In this document: positions 6,500 to 14,221 of the stretch, in pieces | Numbering within the stretch: position 1 is the stretch's first letter | Layout: every line of letters begins with the position of its first letter | Assembly: GCA_965371355.1 (NCBI GenBank) | Contig: CBDUYD010000026.1 | Span: 1-23,202, forward strand | Reading direction: 5' to 3' | DNA: 23,202 nt | DNA from: JASJHI01 sp965371355 | GTDB taxonomy: Bacteria > Actinomycetota > Acidimicrobiia > Acidimicrobiales > Ilumatobacteraceae | Made by a program: the position numbers and the translations under genes | Notes under the pieces: model-generated | Seen by the model: the letters and a program-made list of their open reading frames with translations, nothing else | Databases searched by the model: none | Told to the model about the DNA's origin: nothing

Positions 6500-8610
6500 C
6501 CGACTGGCGGCTCGCGGTCGACATCGGCGGCACGTTCACCGACGTCGTCCTGCTCGATGCCGACACCGGCGAGGTCGTCGTCGACAAGACGCTCACCACG
6601 CCGTCCAACCCGCTCGACGCGGTGCGCACAGGTGTGCGCAGTGTGCTGTCGCGCGCCGCGGTGACCCCCTCCGACGTCACCGCCCCGATCGTGCACGCCA
6701 CGACGCTGATCACCAATGCGCTCATCGAGGGCAAGACCGGTCGCGCCGGTCTGGTCACGACCCTCGGATTCGGCGACACGCTGCTGATCCGCGACGAGCA
6801 CCGGTACGACATGTACGACCTGCAGATCGAGTTTCCGGCGCCACCGATCGCGCGCCAGCTCACCGTCGAGATCGACGAGCGCACGCTGGCGTCGGGAGTT
6901 GTGGCGCTCGAGCCGTCGGTCGCCGAACTCGATCGCATCACCGACGAGCTGCGGTCGATGGATGTCGAGTCGGTAGGTGTATGTCTGCTCAGCTCGTACG
7001 TCAACGCGGCGAACGAGCGGGCGATCGCCGATCACCTCGCCCGCGAACTCGGCGTTCCGGTCTGTATCTCGGCCGACGTTTCGCCACAGATCCGCGAGTA
7101 CCCGCGCATGGTCACCACCGCCTGCAACGCGGCGACGATGCCGGTGATCGGTCCGTACCTCGACGAGTTGCAGAAGTGGCTCTCCGCCGAGGGCTTCGGC
7201 GGGTCGGTGCTGATGATGCTGTCGAACGGCGGTGTCGTCTCGGCCGACGACGCCGCCCGCGTCCCGATCCGGCTCGTCGAGAGCGGCCCGGCGGCTGGGG
7301 CGCTCGCCGGCAGCTGGTTCGCAGAACGGATGGGCGAGCAGCGGCTGATGTGTTTCGACATGGGCGGTACCACGGCCAAGGCCTGCCTCATCGCCGATGC
7401 GAGACCCGAACTCACCAACGTGTTCGAGGTCGCCCGCATCTACCGGTTCAAGAAGGGTTCCGGCTTCCCGGTCTCGGTGCCATCGGTCGATCTCGTCGAG
7501 ATCGGTGCGGGGGGCGGCTCGCTGGCGCGCACCGATCGCTTCGGCCTCCTCAAGGTCGGCCCCGAGTCGGCCGGTGCCGAGCCGGGCCCCGCCTCGTACG
7601 GGCGCGGCGGCACAGAACCGGCCGTGACCGACGCCGACCTCCTCCTCGGCATGCTCGACGCCGACGCCTTCCTCGGCGGCGACATGCCACTCGACACCGA
7701 GGCCGCGCGGGCGGCGGCCGAGGCGGTCGGCTCATCGCTCGGTCTCGACGCGATCGGGGTGGCTGCCGGCATCCACGAGATCGTCAACCAGAACATGGCG
7801 GCGGCGGCTCGCATGCACGCGGTCGAGCAGGGTGTCGATCTGCGGGGCATCCCACTCCTCGCGTTCGGCGGCGCGGGTCCTGTGCACGCTTGTGGCGTCG
7901 CCGAGTTGCTCGACTCCGACCGGGTCATCTTCCCGGTCAACGCGAGCGTGCTCTCGGCGTTCGGCACGCTCGTGTCGCCGGTGCGCATCGACCTCGCCCG
8001 CTCGATGCCGCGCCGGCTGGATCGAGTCGACGTCGCCGAGCGCGACGCGATGCTCGACGCACTGCGCGCCGAGGGCCGTCGGGTGCTCGCGGCGGCCGGC
8101 AGCTCGCCCGATGCCGTGCAATTCCGTTACGGGATCGACGCCCGGTATGCCGGCCAGGGCAACGAGGTGACGGTCTGGGTCGGCGAGGGAAACTCGTGGC
8201 CGGCGACCGACGACGAGGTGCTCGCAGAGTTCGAGGGCGAGTACCGCCGGATCTACGGGCTGACGATTCCCGATGTCGCGATCGAGGTCATCACGTGGCG
8301 GCTCGCCGCGTCCGCCGAGTCCGACGGTGTGGCGCCCGAGCCGCTCGCCACCGGCGATGGAGCCACGCCCGCCCGCACCCGCCCCGTCGTCTTCGGTCGG
8401 GGCCTCGACGCGGTCGACACCCCGGTGTACGAGCGGGCGTCGCTCGGAGCAGGCGCATGCTTCGACGGCCCGGCGATCGTCGAGGAGCGCGAGACCACGG
8501 CCGTGATCCGGCCGGGTTGGAGCGTCGAGGTCGGCGCCGACGGCAGTCTGGTCGCGACGCGAGACCGGTCCGATGCGACAGCCGATGCGACGAACGGAGA
8601 GTCGACATGA
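6496..8610 (+). CDS. hyuA: Hydantoinase/oxoprolinase-family subunit A (ATP-binding)
   Basis: The 704-residue protein is of normal length for HyuA. HyuA pairs with HyuB in ATP-dependent opening of cyclic amides (N-methylhydantoin, 5-oxoproline, caprolactam) and in related carboxylases. The N-terminal actin-like phosphate loop is DIGGTFTDVV (residues 9-18), followed by HATTLITNALIEGK; a second phosphate-binding segment is FDMGGTTAKACL near residue 288. A glycine-rich block EIGAGGGSLA and an AFGGAGPVHACG motif follow, all standard for the family. It overlaps the cupin upstream and hyuB downstream by four bases (ATGA at both ends), implying stoichiometric co-expression. The ring substrate is not determinable from sequence. 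Confidence 0.93.
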   Translation: MTDWRLAVDIGGTFTDVVLLDADTGEVVVDKTLTTPSNPLDAVRTGVRSVLSRAAVTPSDVTAPIVHATTLITNALIEGKTGRAGLVTTLGFGDTLLIRDEHRYDMYDLQIEFPAPPIARQLTVEIDERTLASGVVALEPSVAELDRITDELRSMDVESVGVCLLSSYVNAANERAIADHLARELGVPVCISADVSPQIREYPRMVTTACNAATMPVIGPYLDELQKWLSAEGFGGSVLMMLSNGGVVSADDAARVPIRLVESGPAAGALAGSWFAERMGEQRLMCFDMGGTTAKACLIADARPELTNVFEVARIYRFKKGSGFPVSVPSVDLVEIGAGGGSLARTDRFGLLKVGPESAGAEPGPASYGRGGTEPAVTDADLLLGMLDADAFLGGDMPLDTEAARAAAEAVGSSLGLDAIGVAAGIHEIVNQNMAAAARMHAVEQGVDLRGIPLLAFGGAGPVHACGVAELLDSDRVIFPVNASVLSAFGTLVSPVRIDLARSMPRRLDRVDVAERDAMLDALRAEGRRVLAAAGSSPDAVQFRYGIDARYAGQGNEVTVWVGEGNSWPATDDEVLAEFEGEYRRIYGLTIPDVAIEVITWRLAASAESDGVAPEPLATGDGATPARTRPVVFGRGLDAVDTPVYERASLGAGACFDGPAIVEERETTAVIRPGWSVEVGADGSLVATRDRSDATADATNGEST

Positions 8611-10169
8611 CGCGCACATTCGATCCGATCGAACTCGAGATCTGTTGGCAGAGCCTGATCTCCACGGTCAACGAGCAGGCCAAGGCGTTGCAGCGCTCGG
8701 CGTTCAGCCCGATCGTGCGCGAAGCGGGAGACCTCGCCAACGCGGTCTTCGACCGTCGCGGTCGGATGGTCGCCCAGGCGGTCACCGGGACCCCCGGTCA
8801 CATCAACAGCCTCGCGATGGCGGTGACCAACATCCTCGACGAGTATCCGCTCGACTCGCTCGGGCCCGGTGACGTACTCATCACCAACGACCCCTACAAG
8901 ACGGCGGGTCAGTTGCTCGACGTGACCGTGCTCGTACCGGTCTGGCGTGGCGGCGTGATCATCGCCTTGTTCGGTTCGACGATCCACCACACCGACGTCG
9001 GTGGATACGGCATCGGCGCCGGCGGTCGCGACGTGTTCGAGGAGGGGCTCTGGATCCCGATCGTCAAGCTGATGAACGGCGGCGAACGCAACGACGACGT
9101 GTGGCGGTTCATCCTCTCCAACGTCCGCCAGCCCGACCACATGGCGGGCGACCTACATGCACAGATGGCCTCGGGCGAGATCGGCTCCCAGCGGCTCCAA
9201 GCGCTGTGCGATCAGCACGGTCTCGACGACATCGAGGATCTCGCCGACGAGATCATCAGCCGCTCCGAGGAGGCGACCCGCGCCGGGATCCGCGACCTCG
9301 AGGCCGGGCGATACGAGTCGTCGGCCACGCTCGACCTCGCCGACGGCAGCCGCATCGAGATCGTGTGCGCGCTGATCGTCGACGCCGACTCGGGAACGAT
9401 CACCGTCGACTACACCGGCTCGTCCGACGCCAGCCGGTGGGGGATCAACGTCGTCAAGAACTACACGCACGCGTACACGACGTTCACGGTGCGTTCGGTG
9501 CTCAGCCCGGACATCCCGAACAACGCCGGGAGCCTGGCACCGATCGAGATGATCGCCCCCGAGGGTTCGATCGTCAACGCGGTGTCGCCCCAGCCTTGCA
9601 CGGCCCGCCACGTCGTCGGCATGTTCCTGCCGAACGCGTTGCTCAAGGCCCTCGCACAGGTTCGCCCGCAGTCGGCGATGGCCGAGGGATCCGGGGCGGT
9701 GTGGACCATGCAGGTCAGCGGCAGTCACGACGATGGATCCCCGTTCATCACAGCGATGTTCACCTATGCCGGTGGTGTCGGTGCCCGTGCGACCAAGGCG
9801 GGGCTCGATGCGTGTTCGTACCCGACCGGCGTGGCCGCAGTGCCGATCGAGGTCGTCGAGGCTTCGGCCCCGATCCGCTTCCGGTCGAAGCAACTGCGGG
9901 CGGGCTCGGGAGGTTCCGGTGCCACCACGGGCGGACTCGGCCAGACGATCGAGTTCTCGGTCGACACGACGCGTGAGTGGCAGCTCAACGCCGTCACGAG
10001 CAGGCTCGCCGAGCCGCCGCTCGGGATATTCGGAGGTGAGCCCGGCGCCGCCGGACAGTTCTCGGTGAACGGCGAACCGGTCACCACGCAAGAGCGCGTC
10101 ACGCTCCAGCCGACCGACGTCGTTCGGCTCGACCTGCCCGGCGGAGGCGGGTACGGCGCGGCGGTCTGA
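8607..10169 (+). CDS. hyuB: Hydantoinase/oxoprolinase-family subunit B
   Basis: The 520-residue HyuB-type subunit starts with the family signature DPIELEICWQSLISTVNEQA, followed by SPIVREAGDLANAVFDRRG and GHINSLAMAV. The block DVLITNDPYKTAGQLLDVT and the C-terminal glycine-rich LDLPGGGGYG are also typical. The ATG at 8607 forms an ATGA overlap with hyuA. The frame stays open upstream to 6381, but that part is a shadow of hyuA in another frame, so no fusion exists. HyuA binds ATP and HyuB carries the hydrolase side. Together with the amidohydrolase later in the island they suggest hydrolysis of a cyclic amide intermediate. Confidence 0.93.
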   Translation: MTRTFDPIELEICWQSLISTVNEQAKALQRSAFSPIVREAGDLANAVFDRRGRMVAQAVTGTPGHINSLAMAVTNILDEYPLDSLGPGDVLITNDPYKTAGQLLDVTVLVPVWRGGVIIALFGSTIHHTDVGGYGIGAGGRDVFEEGLWIPIVKLMNGGERNDDVWRFILSNVRQPDHMAGDLHAQMASGEIGSQRLQALCDQHGLDDIEDLADEIISRSEEATRAGIRDLEAGRYESSATLDLADGSRIEIVCALIVDADSGTITVDYTGSSDASRWGINVVKNYTHAYTTFTVRSVLSPDIPNNAGSLAPIEMIAPEGSIVNAVSPQPCTARHVVGMFLPNALLKALAQVRPQSAMAEGSGAVWTMQVSGSHDDGSPFITAMFTYAGGVGARATKAGLDACSYPTGVAAVPIEVVEASAPIRFRSKQLRAGSGGSGATTGGLGQTIEFSVDTTREWQLNAVTSRLAEPPLGIFGGEPGAAGQFSVNGEPVTTQERVTLQPTDVVRLDLPGGGGYGAAV

Positions 10170-10187
10170 GGCCGTGCCGGGGACGAC

Positions 10188-11792
10188 ATGACGAACGCGC
10201 CGATCGATCCGACGTTTGGTCGTGCCTGGTCCGACGCGGTCGCCACTCGTGCATCGTCGCCATTCCTCAGCTTCGAGGGCCCCGACCGATCGGTCGCGTC
10301 GTGGAGCTACGGCGAGTTCGACGCGGTGGTCGAGCGGCTCGGCTCGTGGCTCAGCTCGGCCGGCGTCGGCCGGGGCGATGGAGTCCACCTCGCGCTCACA
10401 AACTCGCCGACGTTCGTGGCGGTGTGGATCGCGGCCACCAGGCTCGGTGCGTTCATCGTGCCCTCCGATCCGTTCGCCACGGCCTCCGAGCTCGCCGAGC
10501 ACATCGATCGCACGTCGCCCGCCGTCGGGTTCTGCTCGATCGAGCGCGCCGCGGTCTACCGCGAGGCGGCCGCTGGGCGCGACCACCCCGTCGTCGCCGA
10601 GATCGACGAGGCCGACTCCGCGTTCGCCTGGCTCGACGGGTCGGGGCGACCCACCGCGCAGCTGTGGCCCGATCCGGCGCCGCTCGATCGTGCCGCGATC
10701 ATGTTCACGAGCGGCACCACCGGCCGACCGAAGGGGGTCGAGGTCACCCAGGCCAACTACGCGTTCGCGGGCTCGACGATGGCCGCGGCGGCGGGCCTCA
10801 CTCCCGACGATCGCCAGATCGTCGTCCTGCCGATGTTCCACGCCAACGCGCAGTACTACTCGTTCGCCCCGGCGATCGCGGTCGGAGCGAGCGTGGCGCT
10901 GATGCACACGTTCTCGGCCAGCCAATTCATCGAGCAGGTCGCCCGCCACAGCGCCACCCACGCCAGTCTGTTCGCCGGGCCGATGCGGATGATCCTCGCC
11001 CGCACCGACCCCGAGGCGGTCACGGTTCCCACCACGTTGCGCCACTGTTGGTTCGCGCAGAATCTGGCGGCCGACCAGTACGAGACGCTGGCGGGTTGGC
11101 TCGGGTGCCGGCCCCGTCAGCTCTACGGGATGACCGAGACGATCCCCGCCGTGCTGACCGACATCGCCGACGATCCGCTGCACGACACGATGGGCTTCGT
11201 GACCGACGGGTGCGAGGTCGACGTGCACGACGCCGACGGACGATCGTGCCCACCCGGGGTCGTCGGCGAGATCGTGGTCGGCGGCACGCCCGGACTCACA
11301 CTCTTCGGCGGGTATCTCGACGACGAGGCGACGACCGCTGCGTCGTACCGCAACCGCTGGTTCCTCACCGGCGATCGGGCGACGCGCGACGCCGACGGTC
11401 GCTACCGCTTCGACGGTCGACGAGCCGACGTGCTGAAGGTCGCTGGCGAGAATGTCTCGGTCGTCGAGGTCGAGGCCGCGCTCGGCGAGCACCCCGACGT
11501 GCTCGAGGCGGTCGTCGTCGGCGCACCCGACGACGTGTTCGACGAGGTTCCGGTCGCGTTCGTCGTCCCGCGCTCGGACGACGTCGACCACGGCAGCCTC
11601 GTCGCCGATCTCGAGGTCTGGGCCGCCGACCGGCTCGGCAAGGCGAAACGCCCACGCAGCTACACCGTGCTCGCCGAGTTGCCGCGCACGAGCGTCGGCA
11701 AGATCCGCAAGTTCCTGCTCGCCGACCGGGCGGCCGAGGCTGCGGCCGCTCCGGAATCCCGCGACGATTCCCTCCAGGAGGTCCACCCATGA
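10188..11792 (+). CDS. AMP-dependent acyl-CoA synthetase/ligase (CaiC-like)
   Basis: The 534-residue adenylate-forming enzyme has the family motifs in order: phosphate loop FTSGTTGRPKGV (about 173-184), YGMTE (about 313-317), WFLTGD (about 392-397), hinge region GRRADVLKVAGENVS, and the C-terminal catalytic lysine in PRTSVGKIRKF (about 505). It should activate a carboxylic acid with ATP and pass it to CoA. Overall it resembles crotonobetaine/carnitine-CoA ligase and long-chain acyl-CoA ligase relatives. It lies 18 bases after hyuB and overlaps the next Rieske gene by four bases. Strict coupling with a Rieske oxygenase suggests the acid is a substrate or product of that enzyme. Specificity is unknown. 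Confidence 0.9.
   Translation: MTNAPIDPTFGRAWSDAVATRASSPFLSFEGPDRSVASWSYGEFDAVVERLGSWLSSAGVGRGDGVHLALTNSPTFVAVWIAATRLGAFIVPSDPFATASELAEHIDRTSPAVGFCSIERAAVYREAAAGRDHPVVAEIDEADSAFAWLDGSGRPTAQLWPDPAPLDRAAIMFTSGTTGRPKGVEVTQANYAFAGSTMAAAAGLTPDDRQIVVLPMFHANAQYYSFAPAIAVGASVALMHTFSASQFIEQVARHSATHASLFAGPMRMILARTDPEAVTVPTTLRHCWFAQNLAADQYETLAGWLGCRPRQLYGMTETIPAVLTDIADDPLHDTMGFVTDGCEVDVHDADGRSCPPGVVGEIVVGGTPGLTLFGGYLDDEATTAASYRNRWFLTGDRATRDADGRYRFDGRRADVLKVAGENVSVVEVEAALGEHPDVLEAVVVGAPDDVFDEVPVAFVVPRSDDVDHGSLVADLEVWAADRLGKAKRPRSYTVLAELPRTSVGKIRKFLLADRAAEAAAAPESRDDSLQEVHP
11773..11780 (+). promoter_or_regulatory. Strong ribosome binding site for the Rieske oxygenase
   Basis: AGGAGG with flanking bases lies at the end of the ligase gene, about nine bases before the ATG at 11789. 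It fixes that start and indicates high independent initiation in addition to the ATGA overlap. Confidence 0.6.
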
Positions 11793-12961
11793 CGTTCTTC
11801 GACGCAACGCTCCTCGACCGACTCGATTCGTCGATCGGAGATGTCTCCACCGCGGCGACGCTGCCGCCCGAGTTGTACACCGCCGCCGAGGTCCACGACT
11901 TCGAACGCGACGCGCTGTTCGCCAGGGAGTGGCTGTGCGTCGGCCGGGCCGAACTCCTCTCCGAGCCGGGTGACTGGTTCACGGTGACCCTCCACTCCGA
12001 GCCGATCATCGTCGCCCGCGACAAGGGCGGCGAGATCAGGGCGATGTCGGCCGTGTGCCAGCACCGGGCGATGCAGGTGTGCGAGGGATCGGGGAACTCC
12101 ACGACGTTCAAGTGTCCCTATCACCACTGGATCTACGGCCTCGACGGACGGCTGCTCGGCGCGCCGGCGATGGAGCGCACCGCCGACTTCGACAAGGGCG
12201 ACAACGGCTTGCCCGCGCTGCAGGTCGAGGAGTGGCAGGGGTTCGTGTTCGTAAACCTCGACCCGTCGGCCCCACCGCTCGCGCCCACGCTGCGTCGGTA
12301 CGAGCCGTACCTCGAGCACTACGATCTCGCGGACGCCGTGTGCCCCGGAACGTTCACCCTCGAGAACCTCCCGTGGAACTGGAAGGTGATGTTCGAGAAC
12401 TTCAACGACGGCTACCACGCCAACCGACTCCACCAGTTCGTGCAGGACTTCTGTCCGAGCAACCTGAGTGCCTTCCCCGAGCCGTGGACCGACGACTCCA
12501 ACGTCATCTTCCGCACCGCCGGCTACACCCACATCGACGGAGGGTTCAACGCCACCCACCGCTCGATCATGCCGATCTTCCCGAGGCTCACCGACCAGGA
12601 ACGCAGCCGGTCGACCTTCGCGCTGATCCCGCCGACGCTGTGCTTCGGGACAGCCCCCGACCAGTGCTTCTTCTTCCTCGTGCGGCCGACCGGCCCCGAG
12701 ACGATCGACGTCGAGATCGGATACATCTTCCACCCCTCGGCGCTCGACGATCCCCTGTTCGAACAGAAGCTCACGCTCTCCGATGCCGGCGTGCAGGTCT
12801 TCGTCCAACAGGATCAGGACGCGACCGCCAAAGTGCAGCGCGGGCTCCGCTCGCGCTTCGCGCCGCGCGGCCGGTACTCGTGGCAGGAGGAGAGCCACAT
12901 CCAGTTCAACCGCTGGCTCGTCCAGCGCTACCGGCTCGGCGCCGACGATCTCAACCAATGA
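11789..12961 (+). CDS. Rieske non-haem iron oxygenase alpha subunit (GbcA/CntA-like)
   Basis: The 390-residue terminal oxygenase has an N-terminal Rieske [2Fe-2S] site (Cys90-Gln-His92 and Cys109-Pro-Tyr-His112) and a C-terminal catalytic domain. The mononuclear iron ligands are His210 and His215 (NFNDGYHANRLH), with Asp342 the likely third. The bridging Asp207 is present. Sequence style resembles aromatic-ring hydroxylase alpha subunits and the quaternary-amine oxygenases for glycine betaine, stachydrine and carnitine, so oxidative N-demethylation or hydroxylation is plausible. No beta subunit, ferredoxin or reductase is adjacent. Electrons must come from a partner elsewhere. The gene overlaps the ligase stop (ATGA) and is followed by operator copy 3. 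Confidence 0.92.
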   Translation: MTFFDATLLDRLDSSIGDVSTAATLPPELYTAAEVHDFERDALFAREWLCVGRAELLSEPGDWFTVTLHSEPIIVARDKGGEIRAMSAVCQHRAMQVCEGSGNSTTFKCPYHHWIYGLDGRLLGAPAMERTADFDKGDNGLPALQVEEWQGFVFVNLDPSAPPLAPTLRRYEPYLEHYDLADAVCPGTFTLENLPWNWKVMFENFNDGYHANRLHQFVQDFCPSNLSAFPEPWTDDSNVIFRTAGYTHIDGGFNATHRSIMPIFPRLTDQERSRSTFALIPPTLCFGTAPDQCFFFLVRPTGPETIDVEIGYIFHPSALDDPLFEQKLTLSDAGVQVFVQQDQDATAKVQRGLRSRFAPRGRYSWQEESHIQFNRWLVQRYRLGADDLNQ

Positions 12962-12973
12962 CCAACAGCAAAC

Positions 12974-12994
12974 ACGGTCTGACCAGAAGACCGT
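12974..12994. promoter_or_regulatory. GntR operator, copy 3, nested in an inverted repeat
   Basis: GGTCTGACC (12976-12984) repeats the regulator core, and the 20-base motif ACGGTCTGACCA...GACC aligns with copies 1 and 2. The same bases also form ACGGTCT-N7-AGACCGT (12974-12994), a perfect seven-base-pair stem that ends just before the ribosome binding site. No clear promoter boxes are seen in this 55-base gap. Confidence 0.55.
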
Positions 12995-12997
12995 TCC

Positions 12998-13006
12998 AGG
13001 AGGAGG
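12998..13006 (+). promoter_or_regulatory. Strong ribosome binding site of the binding lipoprotein
   Basis: AGGAGGAGG lies about ten bases before the ATG at 13017. It is one of the best ribosome binding sites in the window, as expected for a binding protein needed in excess over its membrane partners. Confidence 0.65.
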
Positions 13007-13016
13007 AAGAAACACC

Positions 13017-14195
13017 ATGAACATCACCGACCGAGGTCTCCGACGAACGCGGCGCACATTCGCCGCGGCCGCCGCAGCCGCTCTCATCCTCGCCGCCTGC
13101 GGCAGCGACGATTCCAGCGGCGACACGACCGCCGACACCGAAGCGCCGGCCGACACCACAGCCGATACCCAAGCGACGGCCGACACGACGGCCGACACCA
13201 CAGCCGACACCACCGCCGACACGACCGAGGCGATGACCGCGGAAGATCTCGACACGAACGGCGACGGCGTCGTGGTATTCGGCGTGGCGACACCCGGGCC
13301 TCGCGACGACGGTGCGTACTACCAGGCACTCGTCGAGGGAGTGGAGGAGTTCGCCGCCGACATGGGTTACGAGTCGCCGATCATCGTCGACAACATCGAC
13401 CCCGCGCAGGCCGAGACCGAGATCAGGAACCTGGCACGCCAGGGCGTCGACGTGCTCGCCATCGGGGCGGGCGAGCTCTCCGACCCGATCGAGGGGCTCG
13501 CCGCCGAGTTCCCCGACATCTTCTGGTACTGCAACTGCGGCGCCGGCCAGCAGTTCGTCGGGGTGGCGCAGTCGTCGGACGACTCCTCCCAGATCAGCTA
13601 CTCGGCGGGGTACGCGACCGGTCTGCTGCTGCAGGACACCGATTCGACATCGGCCGCCTTCTTGGGCTGCTGCGATCTCGACTTCGAGAAGGAGGCGTTC
13701 CTCGCCTATGAGCAAGGCGTCCAGGCCGTCGACGAGAGCTTCACGGTCACCTACATCCCGACCGGCGACTTCAACGATGTCGCCGGTGCGACCGAAGCCT
13801 TCAACCAAGCGGTCGCAGCGGGTGCCGGAGCGGTCTATCCCTTCCTCGGCGGCGCGCACGAAGCGATCGTCGGCCTCGCCAACGAGAACGGCGTCATCAC
13901 GATGTCAGCGGGCGCATCAGACGTGTGCGAACGCACCGATCTCGACTATCAGATCGCCGTTCAGTTCGACGGTGGCGACTATCTCGAGGTGGTGTTCGCA
14001 AAGATCGGTAGCGGAGAGTTGGCCGAGGGTGAGACCTTCCTGTTCGAGGTTGGCGCATTCGATTTCGTCGGAGCCAAGTTCTGTGACGCGACCGATGAGC
14101 AGATCGCCGCGCTCGACGACGTGAAGGCGCAGATCGCCGCCGGTGACTTCGAGGAGGCGTTCTTCGAGATCAAGAGCGAAGCCTACGGATTCTGA
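13017..14195 (+). CDS. BMP-family substrate-binding lipoprotein of an ABC importer
   Basis: The 392-residue lipoprotein captures substrate outside the cell for the ABC importer encoded downstream. The signal ends at LILAAC (lipidated Cys28). Residues 36-73 form an Asp/Thr/Ala-rich tether of repeated ADTT units. The mature domain follows from about 84, with BMP/PnrA-like blocks FGVATPGPRDDGAYYQALVEG, NLARQGVDVLAIGAGE, YSAGYATGLLLQDT and PTGDFNDVAGATEAFNQAV. BMP proteins usually bind nucleosides or purine-related compounds, though some take other ligands. Six cysteines in the mature domain (172, 174, 218, 219, 304, 356) are unusual and could form disulfides or bind metal. The ATG at 13017 is fixed by AGGAGGAGG. 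Operator copy 3 lies upstream. Confidence 0.9.
   Translation: MNITDRGLRRTRRTFAAAAAAALILAACGSDDSSGDTTADTEAPADTTADTQATADTTADTTADTTADTTEAMTAEDLDTNGDGVVVFGVATPGPRDDGAYYQALVEGVEEFAADMGYESPIIVDNIDPAQAETEIRNLARQGVDVLAIGAGELSDPIEGLAAEFPDIFWYCNCGAGQQFVGVAQSSDDSSQISYSAGYATGLLLQDTDSTSAAFLGCCDLDFEKEAFLAYEQGVQAVDESFTVTYIPTGDFNDVAGATEAFNQAVAAGAGAVYPFLGGAHEAIVGLANENGVITMSAGASDVCERTDLDYQIAVQFDGGDYLEVVFAKIGSGELAEGETFLFEVGAFDFVGAKFCDATDEQIAALDDVKAQIAAGDFEEAFFEIKSEAYGF
13122..13226 (+). repeat. Low-complexity 12-base repeat encoding ADTT units
   Basis: Imperfect GCC-GAC-ACN-ACN units run through the linker of the binding lipoprotein and encode Ala-Asp-Thr-Thr repeats. The repeat is coding, keeps frame, and probably forms a flexible tether between the lipid anchor and the binding domain. 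Unit number is a likely site of length variation between strains. Confidence 0.6.
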
Positions 14196-14221
14196 GCCAC
14201 CCGGAATATCCAGAGATCCCC

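Noticed and set aside
6381..8606. Very long open frame leading into hyuB, looking like a 1262-residue fusion
   Set aside because: The first 740 codons or so give Arg-rich nonsense that lies over hyuA in another frame. The HyuB family signature begins exactly at ATG 8607.
10163..10174. GGTCTGAGGCC near the hyuB stop as a fourth GntR site
   Set aside because: Only the left half matches. It comes from a Val-stop codon pair, and the same string occurs at the regulator's own stop codon near 5419.
9153..11807. 884-codon minus-strand open frame opposite hyuB and the CoA ligase
   Set aside because: It is antisense to two well-recognised proteins. The composition is low-complexity Arg/Gly/Asp/Val, typical of a GC-rich shadow frame.
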